A DNA stretch of 64,000 nucleotides from Pelagibacter sp052048135 (GTDB lineage Bacteria > Pseudomonadota > Alphaproteobacteria > Pelagibacterales > Pelagibacteraceae). Location of the stretch: contig NZ_JBNAIM010000002.1 of assembly GCF_052048135.1 (NCBI RefSeq), forward strand, positions 868,001-932,000, written 5' to 3'. Position 1 is the first letter of the stretch; each line of letters begins with the position of its first letter. Shown piece by piece: positions 15,934 to 24,740 of this stretch. The position numbers and the translations under genes are program-made. The notes under the pieces are model-generated. The model was given only the letters and a program-made list of their open reading frames with translations, was not told the DNA's origin and did not search any database.

Positions 15934-16914
15934 ATGAGCTTACAACAAATAGACTTATCAAAAACCCTTTCGGACGAACAAGTCTATAATTGTTTAATGG
16001 AAAATTACGCTGGATTAGGAAAAGATTGGATTTCTCATCAATGGAATTGGATCAATAGTGTTTATTGGGCTTTCAATGATCATTACAAATATATGATCGT
16101 TATATCTTTAGTTGAAAAAACTATGCAATTTTACAATCAAATGAATATTCAATATTCTTATGATGAATATTATTCAAAATCATATCTTCAAATTGAAAAA
16201 TTTAGCATTACTGAACTTTGTGAAAAATTAAAATTACCAAAAGAAACGGTAAGAAGAAAAGTTTTAGAACTTGAGAAAGATGGAGTTATTAGTCGAAGTA
16301 AAAAAAAAATTATTATAGATAGAAAAGCTTTTGGTTTTATAAAACCTCAAAATCAAATTAAGTTTACCTCAAAATATATTCATTTAGTTTCACAAGAGTT
16401 GAATAAAAATAAGATTTATTCAAAAAAACTTGATCCAAAACAAATTGAAAATGTAATTAAAAAAAATTTTACATTATGTTGGGATTGGTTTTACCGAATG
16501 CAAATTCCATTAATTATTGGTTATAATTATATTTTTGATGATTTAACTACATTCCATATTTGGGGAACACTTACTATGAACCAAGCTTTCAATTTTAAAA
16601 AAAATTTTGATAGTGAAAATATTCATACTCTTCAACCAAGTTATATGACTTTTAATGAAATTACTTTAGGTAAAATTGGTTCATCTACAGGTATCAGTGC
16701 AATGTCAATTTCAGATATGACTAATATTCCAAGAGCAACGGTAATTAGAAAATGTAAATATTTAATTAAACATGATCTAATTAAGACAAATGAAAAAAAA
16801 CAATATGTTTTAACAAAATTAAATCATGAAAAAATTGTTCCATACCAGAAAGAATCATTTAAACAAAAAGCCAAGTTTATTCGTAAAGTTTTGAATCTCC
16901 TTGTATTTTCATAA
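15934..16914 (+). CDS. Putative transcriptional regulator with two helix-turn-helix modules
   Basis: 326 residues without a recognised effector domain. Two winged-helix-like segments are visible: ITELCEKLKLPKETVRRKVLELEKDGVI (about residues 90-117) and, near the C-terminus, ISDMTNIPRATVIRKCKYLIKHDLI. Both have the pattern I-x-P-(K/R)-x-T-V-x-R-K, so they look like an internal duplication. The middle is aromatic-rich (CWDWFYRMQIPLIIGYNYIFDDLTTFHIWG). It is divergent from the mini membrane genes, with direct repeats upstream. Target and signal are unknown. Confidence 0.75.
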   Translation: MSLQQIDLSKTLSDEQVYNCLMENYAGLGKDWISHQWNWINSVYWAFNDHYKYMIVISLVEKTMQFYNQMNIQYSYDEYYSKSYLQIEKFSITELCEKLKLPKETVRRKVLELEKDGVISRSKKKIIIDRKAFGFIKPQNQIKFTSKYIHLVSQELNKNKIYSKKLDPKQIENVIKKNFTLCWDWFYRMQIPLIIGYNYIFDDLTTFHIWGTLTMNQAFNFKKNFDSENIHTLQPSYMTFNEITLGKIGSSTGISAMSISDMTNIPRATVIRKCKYLIKHDLIKTNEKKQYVLTKLNHEKIVPYQKESFKQKAKFIRKVLNLLVFS

Positions 16915-16960
16915 ATCTATATTAAATTAAGTTTCAAATAATATTTTCAGAGAGAGGTCT

Positions 16961-17812
16961 ATGGGAATAGTGACAACAATTGCACCATTTGCACTAGCAT
17001 TAATAATGTTGGGTTTGGGTGCATCTTTAACAGTTAATGACTTTGCAAGAGTTGTAAAAAAACCAAAAGAATTTTTAGTTGGATTAGTTTGTCAATTAAT
17101 TGTTCTTCCAATTGTTGGATACTTACTAATTATAATTTTAAAAACACCCATTGAACTTGCTTTGGGAGTTATGTTAATTGCTGCAGCTCCTGGCGGAGTA
17201 ACCTCAAATGTTTTAACTAAGTTTGCTGATGGTGATGTTGCACTTTCAATATCACTAACTGCTGTTACAAGTTTGATAAGTATTATTTCTGTTCCCTTTG
17301 TAGTTTTTTTATCAATTGATTTATTTGATATTGATTACGTGAGAAAAGAAATTTCAATGATTGGGATTTCACTAAAAATGTTTGGTGTAGTAACTGTTCC
17401 TGTAATAATTGGAATGTTAATAAGAAGATTTGCTGATGATTTTATAATGAGAAATATGAATATAATTGAAAAATCATCTATTGTATTATTTATAATTGTT
17501 TTTGTAGCTATCTATATTGAAGAGTGGGATAGCATTATCATGTTCCTAAAAACTGCTGGTACTATTGCACTAACATTAAATGTAGTAATGATGATTATAG
17601 GTTTTTATGTTGCTAAAATTTTTGCAACAGGTGTTGCGCAACAAAGATGCATATCTCTTGAGTGTGGTTTGCAAAACGGAACTTTAGCTGTTTTTGTGGG
17701 AATTCAATTATTTGGTCAAGATATGACTTATATGGTGCCTACTGCAGCATATGCTTTAATCATGATGACAACATCAGTTCTTTTTGTAATTTTCTTAAGA
17801 AAAAGAACTTAA
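16961..17812 (+). CDS. BASS-family (bile acid:sodium symporter-like) transporter
   Basis: 283 residues with about nine hydrophobic segments and the SBF signatures PKEFLVGLVCQLIVLPIVGY, MLIAAAPGGVTSNVLTKFADGDVALSISLTA and RCISLECGLQNGTLAVF, the latter matching the ECxxQNxxL sodium-site helix break. Bacterial members move organic anions such as pyruvate, pantoate or sulfated compounds with sodium. A Shine-Dalgarno-like AGAGAGG precedes the ATG. It converges with the first dimethylglycine-dehydrogenase-like gene by a 4-bp overlap. Substrate unknown. Confidence 0.93.
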   Translation: MGIVTTIAPFALALIMLGLGASLTVNDFARVVKKPKEFLVGLVCQLIVLPIVGYLLIIILKTPIELALGVMLIAAAPGGVTSNVLTKFADGDVALSISLTAVTSLISIISVPFVVFLSIDLFDIDYVRKEISMIGISLKMFGVVTVPVIIGMLIRRFADDFIMRNMNIIEKSSIVLFIIVFVAIYIEEWDSIIMFLKTAGTIALTLNVVMMIIGFYVAKIFATGVAQQRCISLECGLQNGTLAVFVGIQLFGQDMTYMVPTAAYALIMMTTSVLFVIFLRKRT

Positions 17813-20253
17813 TTATTTTTAAAATTTGTTTGTTTTAAAGGTTTGTTGATTATCTGAATTTTATACTTCTTTTTTTCTACCTCAATAAATAGATCTTTAT
17901 TTTGAAGTTCTTCATTAGAAAAATCATTATTGATGTATCCAAAAGTTAAGTTTTTCTTAAAATTAAACGAATAATTTCCAGAGGTAGATCTTCCTATAAT
18001 TTTATCATCTAAATAAATTGGCTCATCATGAAGCAATAAAGGTTCGCCTGGCTTACTATCTTTTAAAATAAACATGGCAAATCTACTTTTAATTTTCTCT
18101 TTTTTAATCTTCTCTAATGCTTGTTTGCCAATGAAATCTACCTCTTTCTTATTGCTAATTGTAAATGATAAACCTGCTTGATATTGGTTTTCTTCAGGTG
18201 AAATATCATGTCCCCAATGTAAAAAACCACTTTCCATACGCATAATATCCATCGCATGCATACCACAATTTGAAAGATTAAAATCTTTGCCTTTTTCAAT
18301 CAGTAATTCATATATTTTTTTAGCATCATCAAATTTTACATATAATTCAAAACCTAATTCACCCACATATGACAATCTCTGAGCCCATATTTTAATTCCT
18401 TCAATAGTTATATTTTTTGCTGTGCCAAACTTAAAATTATCATTGTCAAAATTATCTCTAGAAATAGATTTGATTAGATCTCTACTTTTTGGACCAAATA
18501 ACCCAAATACACAATAATCATCTGTTACATCATTTAATTCTATGCCTTTTGAAAGGTGTTTATTTATATGAAATTTATCCCTTTCTCTTGTTGCTGCAGA
18601 ACTAATTATTCTAAAGTGATCTTTATCAATGCAAACAACTGTTAAATCAGTCTCTATCCCACCATCGCTATTTAACATATGAGTATATGTACATTTGCCA
18701 ATCTCATTTTTGATATTAGCAGTACAAATTCTTTGTAATTCTTGATGGGCTTTTTCAGATTTAATCTCAAACTTTGAAAATGGCGTTAAGTCAAATAAAC
18801 CAACATTTTTAATGGTATTATTAGTCTCATATTCAGCTGATGGATACCAGTTTTGATAATTATAACTGTATTCATATTCAGATTTTTCACCATCTAGTGC
18901 AAACCACATGGGTCTTTCATAACCAGCTGAAACACCAAAACATGCGCCAAAGCTTTTTAAATTATCATGATAAGGAAGTGTCTTTATATTTCTTGAAGTT
19001 TTGTGTTGTTTAAACGGCCAATGCATTCCATACAAATCTCCTAGGGTTTCTGTAATTCTTTTTTTAATAAAGCCTAAATCTGAATGAAATTTTTGAAATC
19101 TTTTAATATCATAACTGAATATGTCTTGATTAATATGACCTGTCATTAACCATTCAGCTGTAACTTTTCCAACACCTCCTCCACTTCCAATTCCAATACT
19201 GTTTAAACCACAGCATACAAAGAAATTTTTAATCTCTGGCACCTCACCTAATAAAGTATTAGTGTCAGGTGTAAAAGATTCTGGTCCTGCAAAAAATTTT
19301 CTTATTCCTGCTTTTTCTAAGACTGGAAACCTTTTAATTGCAGATGCAAGATAAGGTTCAAAATGTTCAAAATTTTCAGGAAATTCTCCAAAAGAAAAAT
19401 CTTCTGGTACTAAACTTGTTTTATCAAATGCTGGAATAGATTTTCCCTCAAAAATACCTACTAAAATTTTACCAGCATCTTCTTTAATATAAGTGCTGTT
19501 ATCAAAATCTCTTATAACCGGTAATGTTTTAGATAAATTTTCTATAGGCTCAGTAATAATATAAAAATGTTCTGCTGGATAAAGTGGAATACTTACGCCA
19601 ACTTTATCTCCAATTTGTCTAGACCACATTCCTGAAGCTAAAACAATATATTCACAATCAATTTTTTGCCCATTAACTTTTACTCCTGAAATTTTTCCGT
19701 CTTTAGTTAAAATTTCTTCTACTGGTGATTTTTCAAAAATTTGTGCACCTTCCATTCTTGCACCTTTAGCAAGCATATGAGTAACACCTGAAGGATCAGC
19801 TGCTCCATCGCCTGGCATTAAAATTCCACCAATGACTTCATCTGTATTAATTATTGGATAATCTTTTTTGATTTGATTTTTATCTAAAATTCTTACATCA
19901 ACATCATAAAGTTGTGCAGTGGTTGCTTGTCTTTGAAGTTCTTGCCATCTTCCTTTATTTTGTGCGATTGAAAGAGCACCGTTTAATCTTAAACCTGCAG
20001 AGTGATCAACTTCCTTTTCAAGTTTTTTATATAAATCTAAAGTATATTTTCTAATTTTTGTTATTGCTGCTGTTGGACCTAATTGACTCACAAGTCCTGC
20101 TGCATGCCACGTTGTTCCTGAAGTTAACTGATCTCTTTCTAAAAGAATTGTATCTTTCCAACCAAATTTTGCTAAATGATAAGCAACAGAACAACCTACT
20201 ACCCCACCTCCTATAACAACAACTTTTGTGCTATTTGGAAGTTTCTTTTCCAT
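17809..20253 (-). CDS. FAD-dependent dimethylglycine/sarcosine dehydrogenase-like enzyme (DAO + GcvT), copy 1
   Basis: 814 residues. The N-terminal DAO domain has the dinucleotide motif VVVIGGGVVGCSVAYHLAK and SGTTWHAAGL, whose His is the covalent-FAD site in DMGDH/SARDH. The FAO_M linker follows, and the C-terminal GcvT fold spans about residues 430-800 (LFDLTPFSKFEIK, FGLFGPKSRDLI, LGFELYVKF, MRMESGFLHWGHDISPEE). Such enzymes demethylate N-methylglycines, passing the methyl to tetrahydrofolate and electrons to ETF. It is 4 bp from ald and close to an aminotransferase, suggesting it joins amine or amino-acid catabolism. About as long as the second copy at 49-52 kb but clearly divergent in sequence. 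True substrate unproven. Confidence 0.9.
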   Translation of the reverse strand: MEKKLPNSTKVVVIGGGVVGCSVAYHLAKFGWKDTILLERDQLTSGTTWHAAGLVSQLGPTAAITKIRKYTLDLYKKLEKEVDHSAGLRLNGALSIAQNKGRWQELQRQATTAQLYDVDVRILDKNQIKKDYPIINTDEVIGGILMPGDGAADPSGVTHMLAKGARMEGAQIFEKSPVEEILTKDGKISGVKVNGQKIDCEYIVLASGMWSRQIGDKVGVSIPLYPAEHFYIITEPIENLSKTLPVIRDFDNSTYIKEDAGKILVGIFEGKSIPAFDKTSLVPEDFSFGEFPENFEHFEPYLASAIKRFPVLEKAGIRKFFAGPESFTPDTNTLLGEVPEIKNFFVCCGLNSIGIGSGGGVGKVTAEWLMTGHINQDIFSYDIKRFQKFHSDLGFIKKRITETLGDLYGMHWPFKQHKTSRNIKTLPYHDNLKSFGACFGVSAGYERPMWFALDGEKSEYEYSYNYQNWYPSAEYETNNTIKNVGLFDLTPFSKFEIKSEKAHQELQRICTANIKNEIGKCTYTHMLNSDGGIETDLTVVCIDKDHFRIISSAATRERDKFHINKHLSKGIELNDVTDDYCVFGLFGPKSRDLIKSISRDNFDNDNFKFGTAKNITIEGIKIWAQRLSYVGELGFELYVKFDDAKKIYELLIEKGKDFNLSNCGMHAMDIMRMESGFLHWGHDISPEENQYQAGLSFTISNKKEVDFIGKQALEKIKKEKIKSRFAMFILKDSKPGEPLLLHDEPIYLDDKIIGRSTSGNYSFNFKKNLTFGYINNDFSNEELQNKDLFIEVEKKKYKIQIINKPLKQTNFKNN

Positions 20254-20257
20254 TTAA

Positions 20258-21376
20258 TTAATTTTTGATTGCATCTCCTGGGTTAACATATTCATGTCCA
20301 AAAACATCTGCAACAGCTTTATAAGTCACATGGCCTTTATGAACATTGAGTCCTGCTAAAAAGTTTTTATCTTCCCCTAAAGCTTTTTGATAACCTTTAT
20401 TTGCAAGTTTTACTAAAAAAGGCAACGTCGCTTTATTTAAAGCTAATGTAGAAGTTCTTGGAACTCCACCAGGCATATTTGCTACACAGTAATGTACAAC
20501 GTCATCTACTATATATGTTGGATCACCATGAGTAGTTGGTTTGCTTGTTTCAACGCATCCTCCTTGATCAATTGCAACATCAACAATTACCGATCCTCTT
20601 TTCATTAATTTTAACATATCTTTAGTTATTAGTTTTGGCGCTTCTGCACCCGGTATTAAAACTCCACCAACTAATAAATCTGCCTCAGCAGCTAATTTAT
20701 TTAAATCTATTTTATCACTCTGTTCTGGGATAATTTTATCACCAAACATCTCAACTAATTGTTTTAATCTTGCTTCAGATTTATCTACAATATGAACTTT
20801 AGCTTGCATTCCCGTTGCAATAACTGCAGCATTTTCTCCTACAACTCCACCACCTAAAATTACCACTGTTCCACCAGTAACACCTGGTGCACCACCTAAT
20901 AAAAGACCTCTGCCCTTTTGATTTTTTTCTAAACAGTGTGCTCCTGCTTGAACAGACATACGGCCTGCAACAGCACTCATTGGTGCAAGCAAAGGAAGTC
21001 TACCATTATCATCGGTGACTGTTTCATAGGCAATGTTAATACTTTTTGATTTGATTAATCCCTCTGTAAGTTCTTTTGCAGCAGCTAAATGAAGATAAGT
21101 ATAAACAATTTGATTTTCTCTAATCATGTCTACTTCAACTTTTTGAGGCTCTTTAACTTTAACAATTATTTCCGCATCATTGAAAATGTCAGAAGCTTTA
21201 TTGACAATTTTTGCTCCAGCATTTGTATATTGATCATTTTCAAAACCAGCTTCAAAACCACCGTTGTTTTCAACTAAAACTTCATGACCTTCAGAAATAA
21301 GTGTCTTTACACTTTCTGGTGTTAAACCAATTCGATTCTCTTGAGGTTTTATTTCCTTTGGTACGCCAATAATCAT
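20258..21376 (-). CDS. ald: Alanine dehydrogenase
   Basis: 372 residues with MIIGVPKEIKPQENRIGLTPESV, the substrate-binding YTYLHLA, SAVAGRMSVQAGA, the NAD-binding VVILGGGVVGENAA and PGGVPRTSTLALNKATLPF. It oxidatively deaminates L-alanine to pyruvate and ammonium with NAD. Together with the upstream pyruvate-dependent aminotransferase (9-bp gap) it would regenerate pyruvate from alanine, a standard arrangement in taurine degradation. Confidence 0.96.
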   Translation of the reverse strand: MIIGVPKEIKPQENRIGLTPESVKTLISEGHEVLVENNGGFEAGFENDQYTNAGAKIVNKASDIFNDAEIIVKVKEPQKVEVDMIRENQIVYTYLHLAAAKELTEGLIKSKSINIAYETVTDDNGRLPLLAPMSAVAGRMSVQAGAHCLEKNQKGRGLLLGGAPGVTGGTVVILGGGVVGENAAVIATGMQAKVHIVDKSEARLKQLVEMFGDKIIPEQSDKIDLNKLAAEADLLVGGVLIPGAEAPKLITKDMLKLMKRGSVIVDVAIDQGGCVETSKPTTHGDPTYIVDDVVHYCVANMPGGVPRTSTLALNKATLPFLVKLANKGYQKALGEDKNFLAGLNVHKGHVTYKAVADVFGHEYVNPGDAIKN

Positions 21377-21385
21377 TATTGAAAC

Positions 21386-22732
21386 TTAGTTCTTTTTACT
21401 TTTTGCGTAGTTAGTTATTCCTGTTCGAAGTTTTTCAATAATTTCATCTATATGTTTTTTCTCACAAATAAACATTGGTGCAATTATTAAACAATCACCT
21501 GTAGCTTTAAAATTAACGCCAGCTTCATAGCAATGTTTAAAACAAGTAAATCCAGCCACACCTGGTTTTTTATCCATCTTAATATCAATTCCACCCATCA
21601 TTCCATAACCTCGGATATTATCAACCACATCAATATCTTTTAAAGACATCAATCCCTTTTGGAAATATGGCGCTAAATCTTTTGCTCTGTTGAAAATATC
21701 ATCTTTTTCGAAAATATCTTGAACAGCTAAACCTGCAGCAACTGAAATAGGAATTCCTGAATAAGTGTAACCATGGAATAGTTCTATTGTTCCTTTTGGT
21801 GCTCCATCCATTACAGCATCATAAATTTCTTCCTTACACGCAACAACACCTAAAGGACTAATTCCATTTGTTGTAGCTTTTGCCATCGTCATTAAATCTG
21901 GAGTTACTCCATATTCTTGTGAAGCAAAAGGTGAACCTGTTCTTCCCCATCCAGTAATAACTTCATCAAAGATTAAAAGTATTCCATGTTTGTCACAAAT
22001 TTCTCTTAATTTTTGTAAATATCCTTTTGGTGGAACTAAAGTTCCAGTTGATCCAGCTATAGGCTCAACAATACATGCAGCAATATTTTCTGCACCAAAA
22101 TTTGTACAAATTCTCTCTAAATCATCTGCAAGTTCCACACCTGTTTCAGGTTGACCACTAACAAACTTATGCTCAGGTAAATGAGTATGTCTCATGTGAA
22201 CTACACCCGGCATTAAAACACTTGCAAACGTTTTAACATTATTAACCATACCGCCTACTGAAGTAGCTCCAATATTCATTCCATGATAACCACGTTCTCT
22301 TCCTACAAATCTAAATCTTTGGCTGTCTCCTCTTGCTCTATGATATGCAATCGAAATTTTAATTGCTGTTTCAACAGCAGTTGACCCACAAATAGTATAA
22401 AAAATTCTATTTAAGTTTCCCGGTGTATGTTTTGATATTCTTGTAGCTAATTCGAACGACCCACCATATCCTTGTTGGAAAGGTTGACAATAATCTAAAG
22501 TTTTCAATTGATTACTAATAGCTTCTATTATTTCCTGTCGACCATGTCCTAACGGATTACAGAATAATCCTGAGCTTGCATCAATTTGTGTTTGACCTTG
22601 GTGATTTTTTAAATAGACGCCTTTTGCCTCTACTATTAATCTTGGATTTTCTTTAAAGTCTTTATTGGATGTAAATGGCATCCAATGTTCATTTAATGAA
22701 TTTGGTACTGAAGTTCTTTTTTCTGAGCTCAT
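21386..22732 (-). CDS. Class III PLP omega-aminotransferase (taurine/beta-alanine:pyruvate type)
   Basis: 448 residues. Motifs include LNEHWMPFTSNKDFKENPRL (the HxWMPxT start of omega-amino-acid:pyruvate aminotransferases), IDASSGLFCNPLGHGR, CGSTAVETAIKI, the GYHGMNIGATS PLP loop, FDEVITGWGRTG and the PLP-lysine region MTMAKATTNGISPLG. It faces the TauABC-like transporter across a shared promoter and is followed by ald. Taurine:pyruvate aminotransferase (giving sulfoacetaldehyde plus alanine) is the favoured reading; beta-alanine or GABA are alternatives. Family firm, substrate inferred. Confidence 0.9.
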   Translation of the reverse strand: MSSEKRTSVPNSLNEHWMPFTSNKDFKENPRLIVEAKGVYLKNHQGQTQIDASSGLFCNPLGHGRQEIIEAISNQLKTLDYCQPFQQGYGGSFELATRISKHTPGNLNRIFYTICGSTAVETAIKISIAYHRARGDSQRFRFVGRERGYHGMNIGATSVGGMVNNVKTFASVLMPGVVHMRHTHLPEHKFVSGQPETGVELADDLERICTNFGAENIAACIVEPIAGSTGTLVPPKGYLQKLREICDKHGILLIFDEVITGWGRTGSPFASQEYGVTPDLMTMAKATTNGISPLGVVACKEEIYDAVMDGAPKGTIELFHGYTYSGIPISVAAGLAVQDIFEKDDIFNRAKDLAPYFQKGLMSLKDIDVVDNIRGYGMMGGIDIKMDKKPGVAGFTCFKHCYEAGVNFKATGDCLIIAPMFICEKKHIDEIIEKLRTGITNYAKSKKN

Positions 22733-22809
22733 GTTTTTTAATTTTTAAATAATTTAAGATTTAAGAATCTTTAGACTAATTAAGACCATTAAACCACCAA
22801 AATAATATC

Positions 22810-22857
22810 ACAACTAGTAGTTGTATCTAAATTGAACATTTTTTTGTTTTACAACTA
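22810..22857. promoter_or_regulatory. Candidate operator in the aminotransferase/tauA divergent promoter
   Basis: A perfect 7-1-7 inverted repeat ACAACTA-G-TAGTTGT lies at 22810-22824, and one further half-site ACAACTA lies at 22851-22857. The 178-bp region separates two divergently transcribed catabolic and uptake operons, so one regulator could control both. No regulator gene is adjacent and I cannot name the protein. Confidence 0.55.
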
Positions 22858-22910
22858 CACCAAATTAATCTTAAACTTAGAACATATAAATAATCAACGA
22901 AGAGGAATAA

Positions 22911-23852
22911 ATGAAAAAAATAATTAGTTTTATTCTTGGATGTTTTGTAGCTCTTAATCTTTCAGTTTCAGTTGCTAATTCAGCTGCTAATGAAGTTAGA
23001 GTTGCTTACTTTTTAGAATGGCCAAGTCCAAATCTTGAAGACATGATGAAAAAAAACTTCGCTAAAGCATTAGGAGTTCCAGTTAAATGGACAAACTTCA
23101 CTAACGGTGGAGCAATGACTGATGCTATGTTAGCAGGAGATATTGATATATCTTACTCTCAAGGTTTAGTTCCTTTTATTAACGCTGTAAAATCTAAAGC
23201 ACCTATCAAACTTGTTGATATTGCAATGGAATATGGAATGGGTGGTACAACTTGTGTAACATCTAACGCTTCTGGTATTACAAAAGCAAACGCAACTGAA
23301 TTAGAAGGTAAAAAAGTTGCTGTTCCACTAGGAACAATGGCTGAGTATGTTTTCGACGAAAGTATGAAAGTTGTTGGAGCTGATAGAAAAAAAATGGACA
23401 TCATTCAAATGGATCCTGAAGAAGGAGCTGCTGCTTTAGTAAGTGGTGATGTTGTAATGGCATGTTTATTTGGTGGTAACTCTATTAAAGCTGCAACTGC
23501 AGTTGGATCTAGATTACTTACAGTTCAAGAAGCTAGAGATGCTGGTATCTTAGGAATAGATATCACTTCAGTGACTACTAAGTTCATGAAGGAAAATCCT
23601 GGCATGTTAAGAACTTTTATTGAAGTAACTCATGAAGCTAATGCAAGATATAGAGCTGGAAAAAGCGATATGAATGTAATGGCAAAAGCTTCTGAAATGA
23701 AAGTTGGAGACATGAAAGAAACTTTAGGTGGATTTAAATTCCTAACTCCAGAAGAAACAAAACAATCTATGGAGAGTGGAAATCTTGATGCATTCTTAAA
23801 AGGAATGGGAACACCAAGAGGAAACGTAGACACTAGTTTCTTACCTTTGTAA
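22911..23852 (+). CDS. tauA: TauA-like periplasmic sulfonate/taurine-binding protein
   Basis: 313 residues with a signal peptide (MKKIISFILGCFVALNLSVS) and the NMT1/SsuA-TauA binding fold: VRVAYFLEWPSPN, WTNFTNGGAMTDAMLAGDIDIS, LEGKKVAVPLGTMAEYVF and EGAAALVSGDVVMACLFGG. The RBS is GAGGAA. It leads a cluster with a TauB-type ATPase and a TauC-type permease, separated from them by a hairpin terminator, as expected for a binding protein needed in excess. Facing an omega-aminotransferase and Ald, taurine or a related C2/C3 sulfonate is the likely ligand. Confidence 0.9.
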   Translation: MKKIISFILGCFVALNLSVSVANSAANEVRVAYFLEWPSPNLEDMMKKNFAKALGVPVKWTNFTNGGAMTDAMLAGDIDISYSQGLVPFINAVKSKAPIKLVDIAMEYGMGGTTCVTSNASGITKANATELEGKKVAVPLGTMAEYVFDESMKVVGADRKKMDIIQMDPEEGAAALVSGDVVMACLFGGNSIKAATAVGSRLLTVQEARDAGILGIDITSVTTKFMKENPGMLRTFIEVTHEANARYRAGKSDMNVMAKASEMKVGDMKETLGGFKFLTPEETKQSMESGNLDAFLKGMGTPRGNVDTSFLPL

Positions 23853-23876
23853 TCTAAAGGTAGATAAAAATTTAAG

Positions 23877-23914
23877 TAGGCGCCAATTTTAATTAAATTG
23901 GTGCCTATTTTTTT
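23877..23914 (+). terminator. Rho-independent terminator/attenuator between tauA and tauB
   Basis: The stem TAGGCGCCAATTT (23877-23889) pairs with AAATTGGTGCCTA (23895-23907), one G-T pair, 5-nt loop, followed by T-rich DNA to 23914. It lies 25 bp after the tauA stop and 29 bp before the tauB start. It probably permits partial read-through, so that the binding protein is made in excess over ATPase and permease. Confidence 0.9.
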
Positions 23915-23942
23915 ATTAAAAATTCTAATATAAAGTTTTTTT

Positions 23943-24740
23943 ATGAGCGATTTAGTTTCTCAAAATCTAAATATGGTTTTTAAAACTCCAAAAGGAGAAA
24001 CTGTTCATGCTTTAAAAGATTTAAATTTTACACTTAAAAAAGGTGAACTTCTAACCGTTCTTGGTCCTTCAGGTTGTGGAAAAACTACTCTACTAAATAT
24101 TACTGCAGGTTTTATCAGACCAACATCTGGAACTATAACTTTAAATGATAAAGAAATAGATGGACCTGGTGTTGAAAGAGGAATGGTTTTTCAACAAGGA
24201 GCTTTGTTTGAATGGTTAACAGTTGCTGAAAATGTCAATTTTGGATTAAGAATGAAAAAAGAGGATCCAATTGAAACACAAAAAAAAGTTGATGAATGGT
24301 TAGAGATTGTTGGTCTAAAAGGATTTGGTAATACACCAACTTATCAATTATCTGGCGGGATGCAGCAAAGGGTAGCTCTTGCAAGATGTTTGATTAATGA
24401 TCCAGATTTAATTTTAATGGATGAACCATTAGGAGCACTTGATGCTTTAACAAGAGAAAAAATGCAGTCTCTAGTTTTAAAAATTTGGAAAGAAACTGGT
24501 AAAACAATAATTTTGATTACTCACTCAGTTGAAGAAGCTTTATTACTTGGTGAAAGATTATACGTAATGGCACCAAGACCTGGAAGAATACATAAAGAAT
24601 ACAATCTACCATTTGCTTCAATGGGACTTAAGGAAGATTTAAGAGAAATAAAAAAGAATAAAGAATTTTCTGCAAAACGAGAGGAAATCCTTGAGATGAT
24701 TTGGAATATGGAAGAGGAAATTATGGGGAAAGAAAATTAA
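23943..24740 (+). CDS. tauB: TauB-like ABC transporter ATPase
   Basis: 265 residues with a complete ABC cassette: Walker A LGPSGCGKTTLL, Q-loop GMVFQQGALFEW, signature LSGGMQQRVALARCL, Walker B DLILMDEPLGALDA and H-loop ILITHSVEEALLL. The C-terminal tail after MAPRPGRIHKEYNL matches the NrtD/SsuB/TauB group. Cytoplasmic. The stop overlaps the tauC start by one base (TAATG). Confidence 0.94.
   Translation: MSDLVSQNLNMVFKTPKGETVHALKDLNFTLKKGELLTVLGPSGCGKTTLLNITAGFIRPTSGTITLNDKEIDGPGVERGMVFQQGALFEWLTVAENVNFGLRMKKEDPIETQKKVDEWLEIVGLKGFGNTPTYQLSGGMQQRVALARCLINDPDLILMDEPLGALDALTREKMQSLVLKIWKETGKTIILITHSVEEALLLGERLYVMAPRPGRIHKEYNLPFASMGLKEDLREIKKNKEFSAKREEILEMIWNMEEEIMGKEN

Noticed and set aside
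23159..23833. Antisense ORFs inside tauA
   Set aside because: They mirror the codon pattern of the strongly supported tauA gene and lack any domain or RBS; shadows only.
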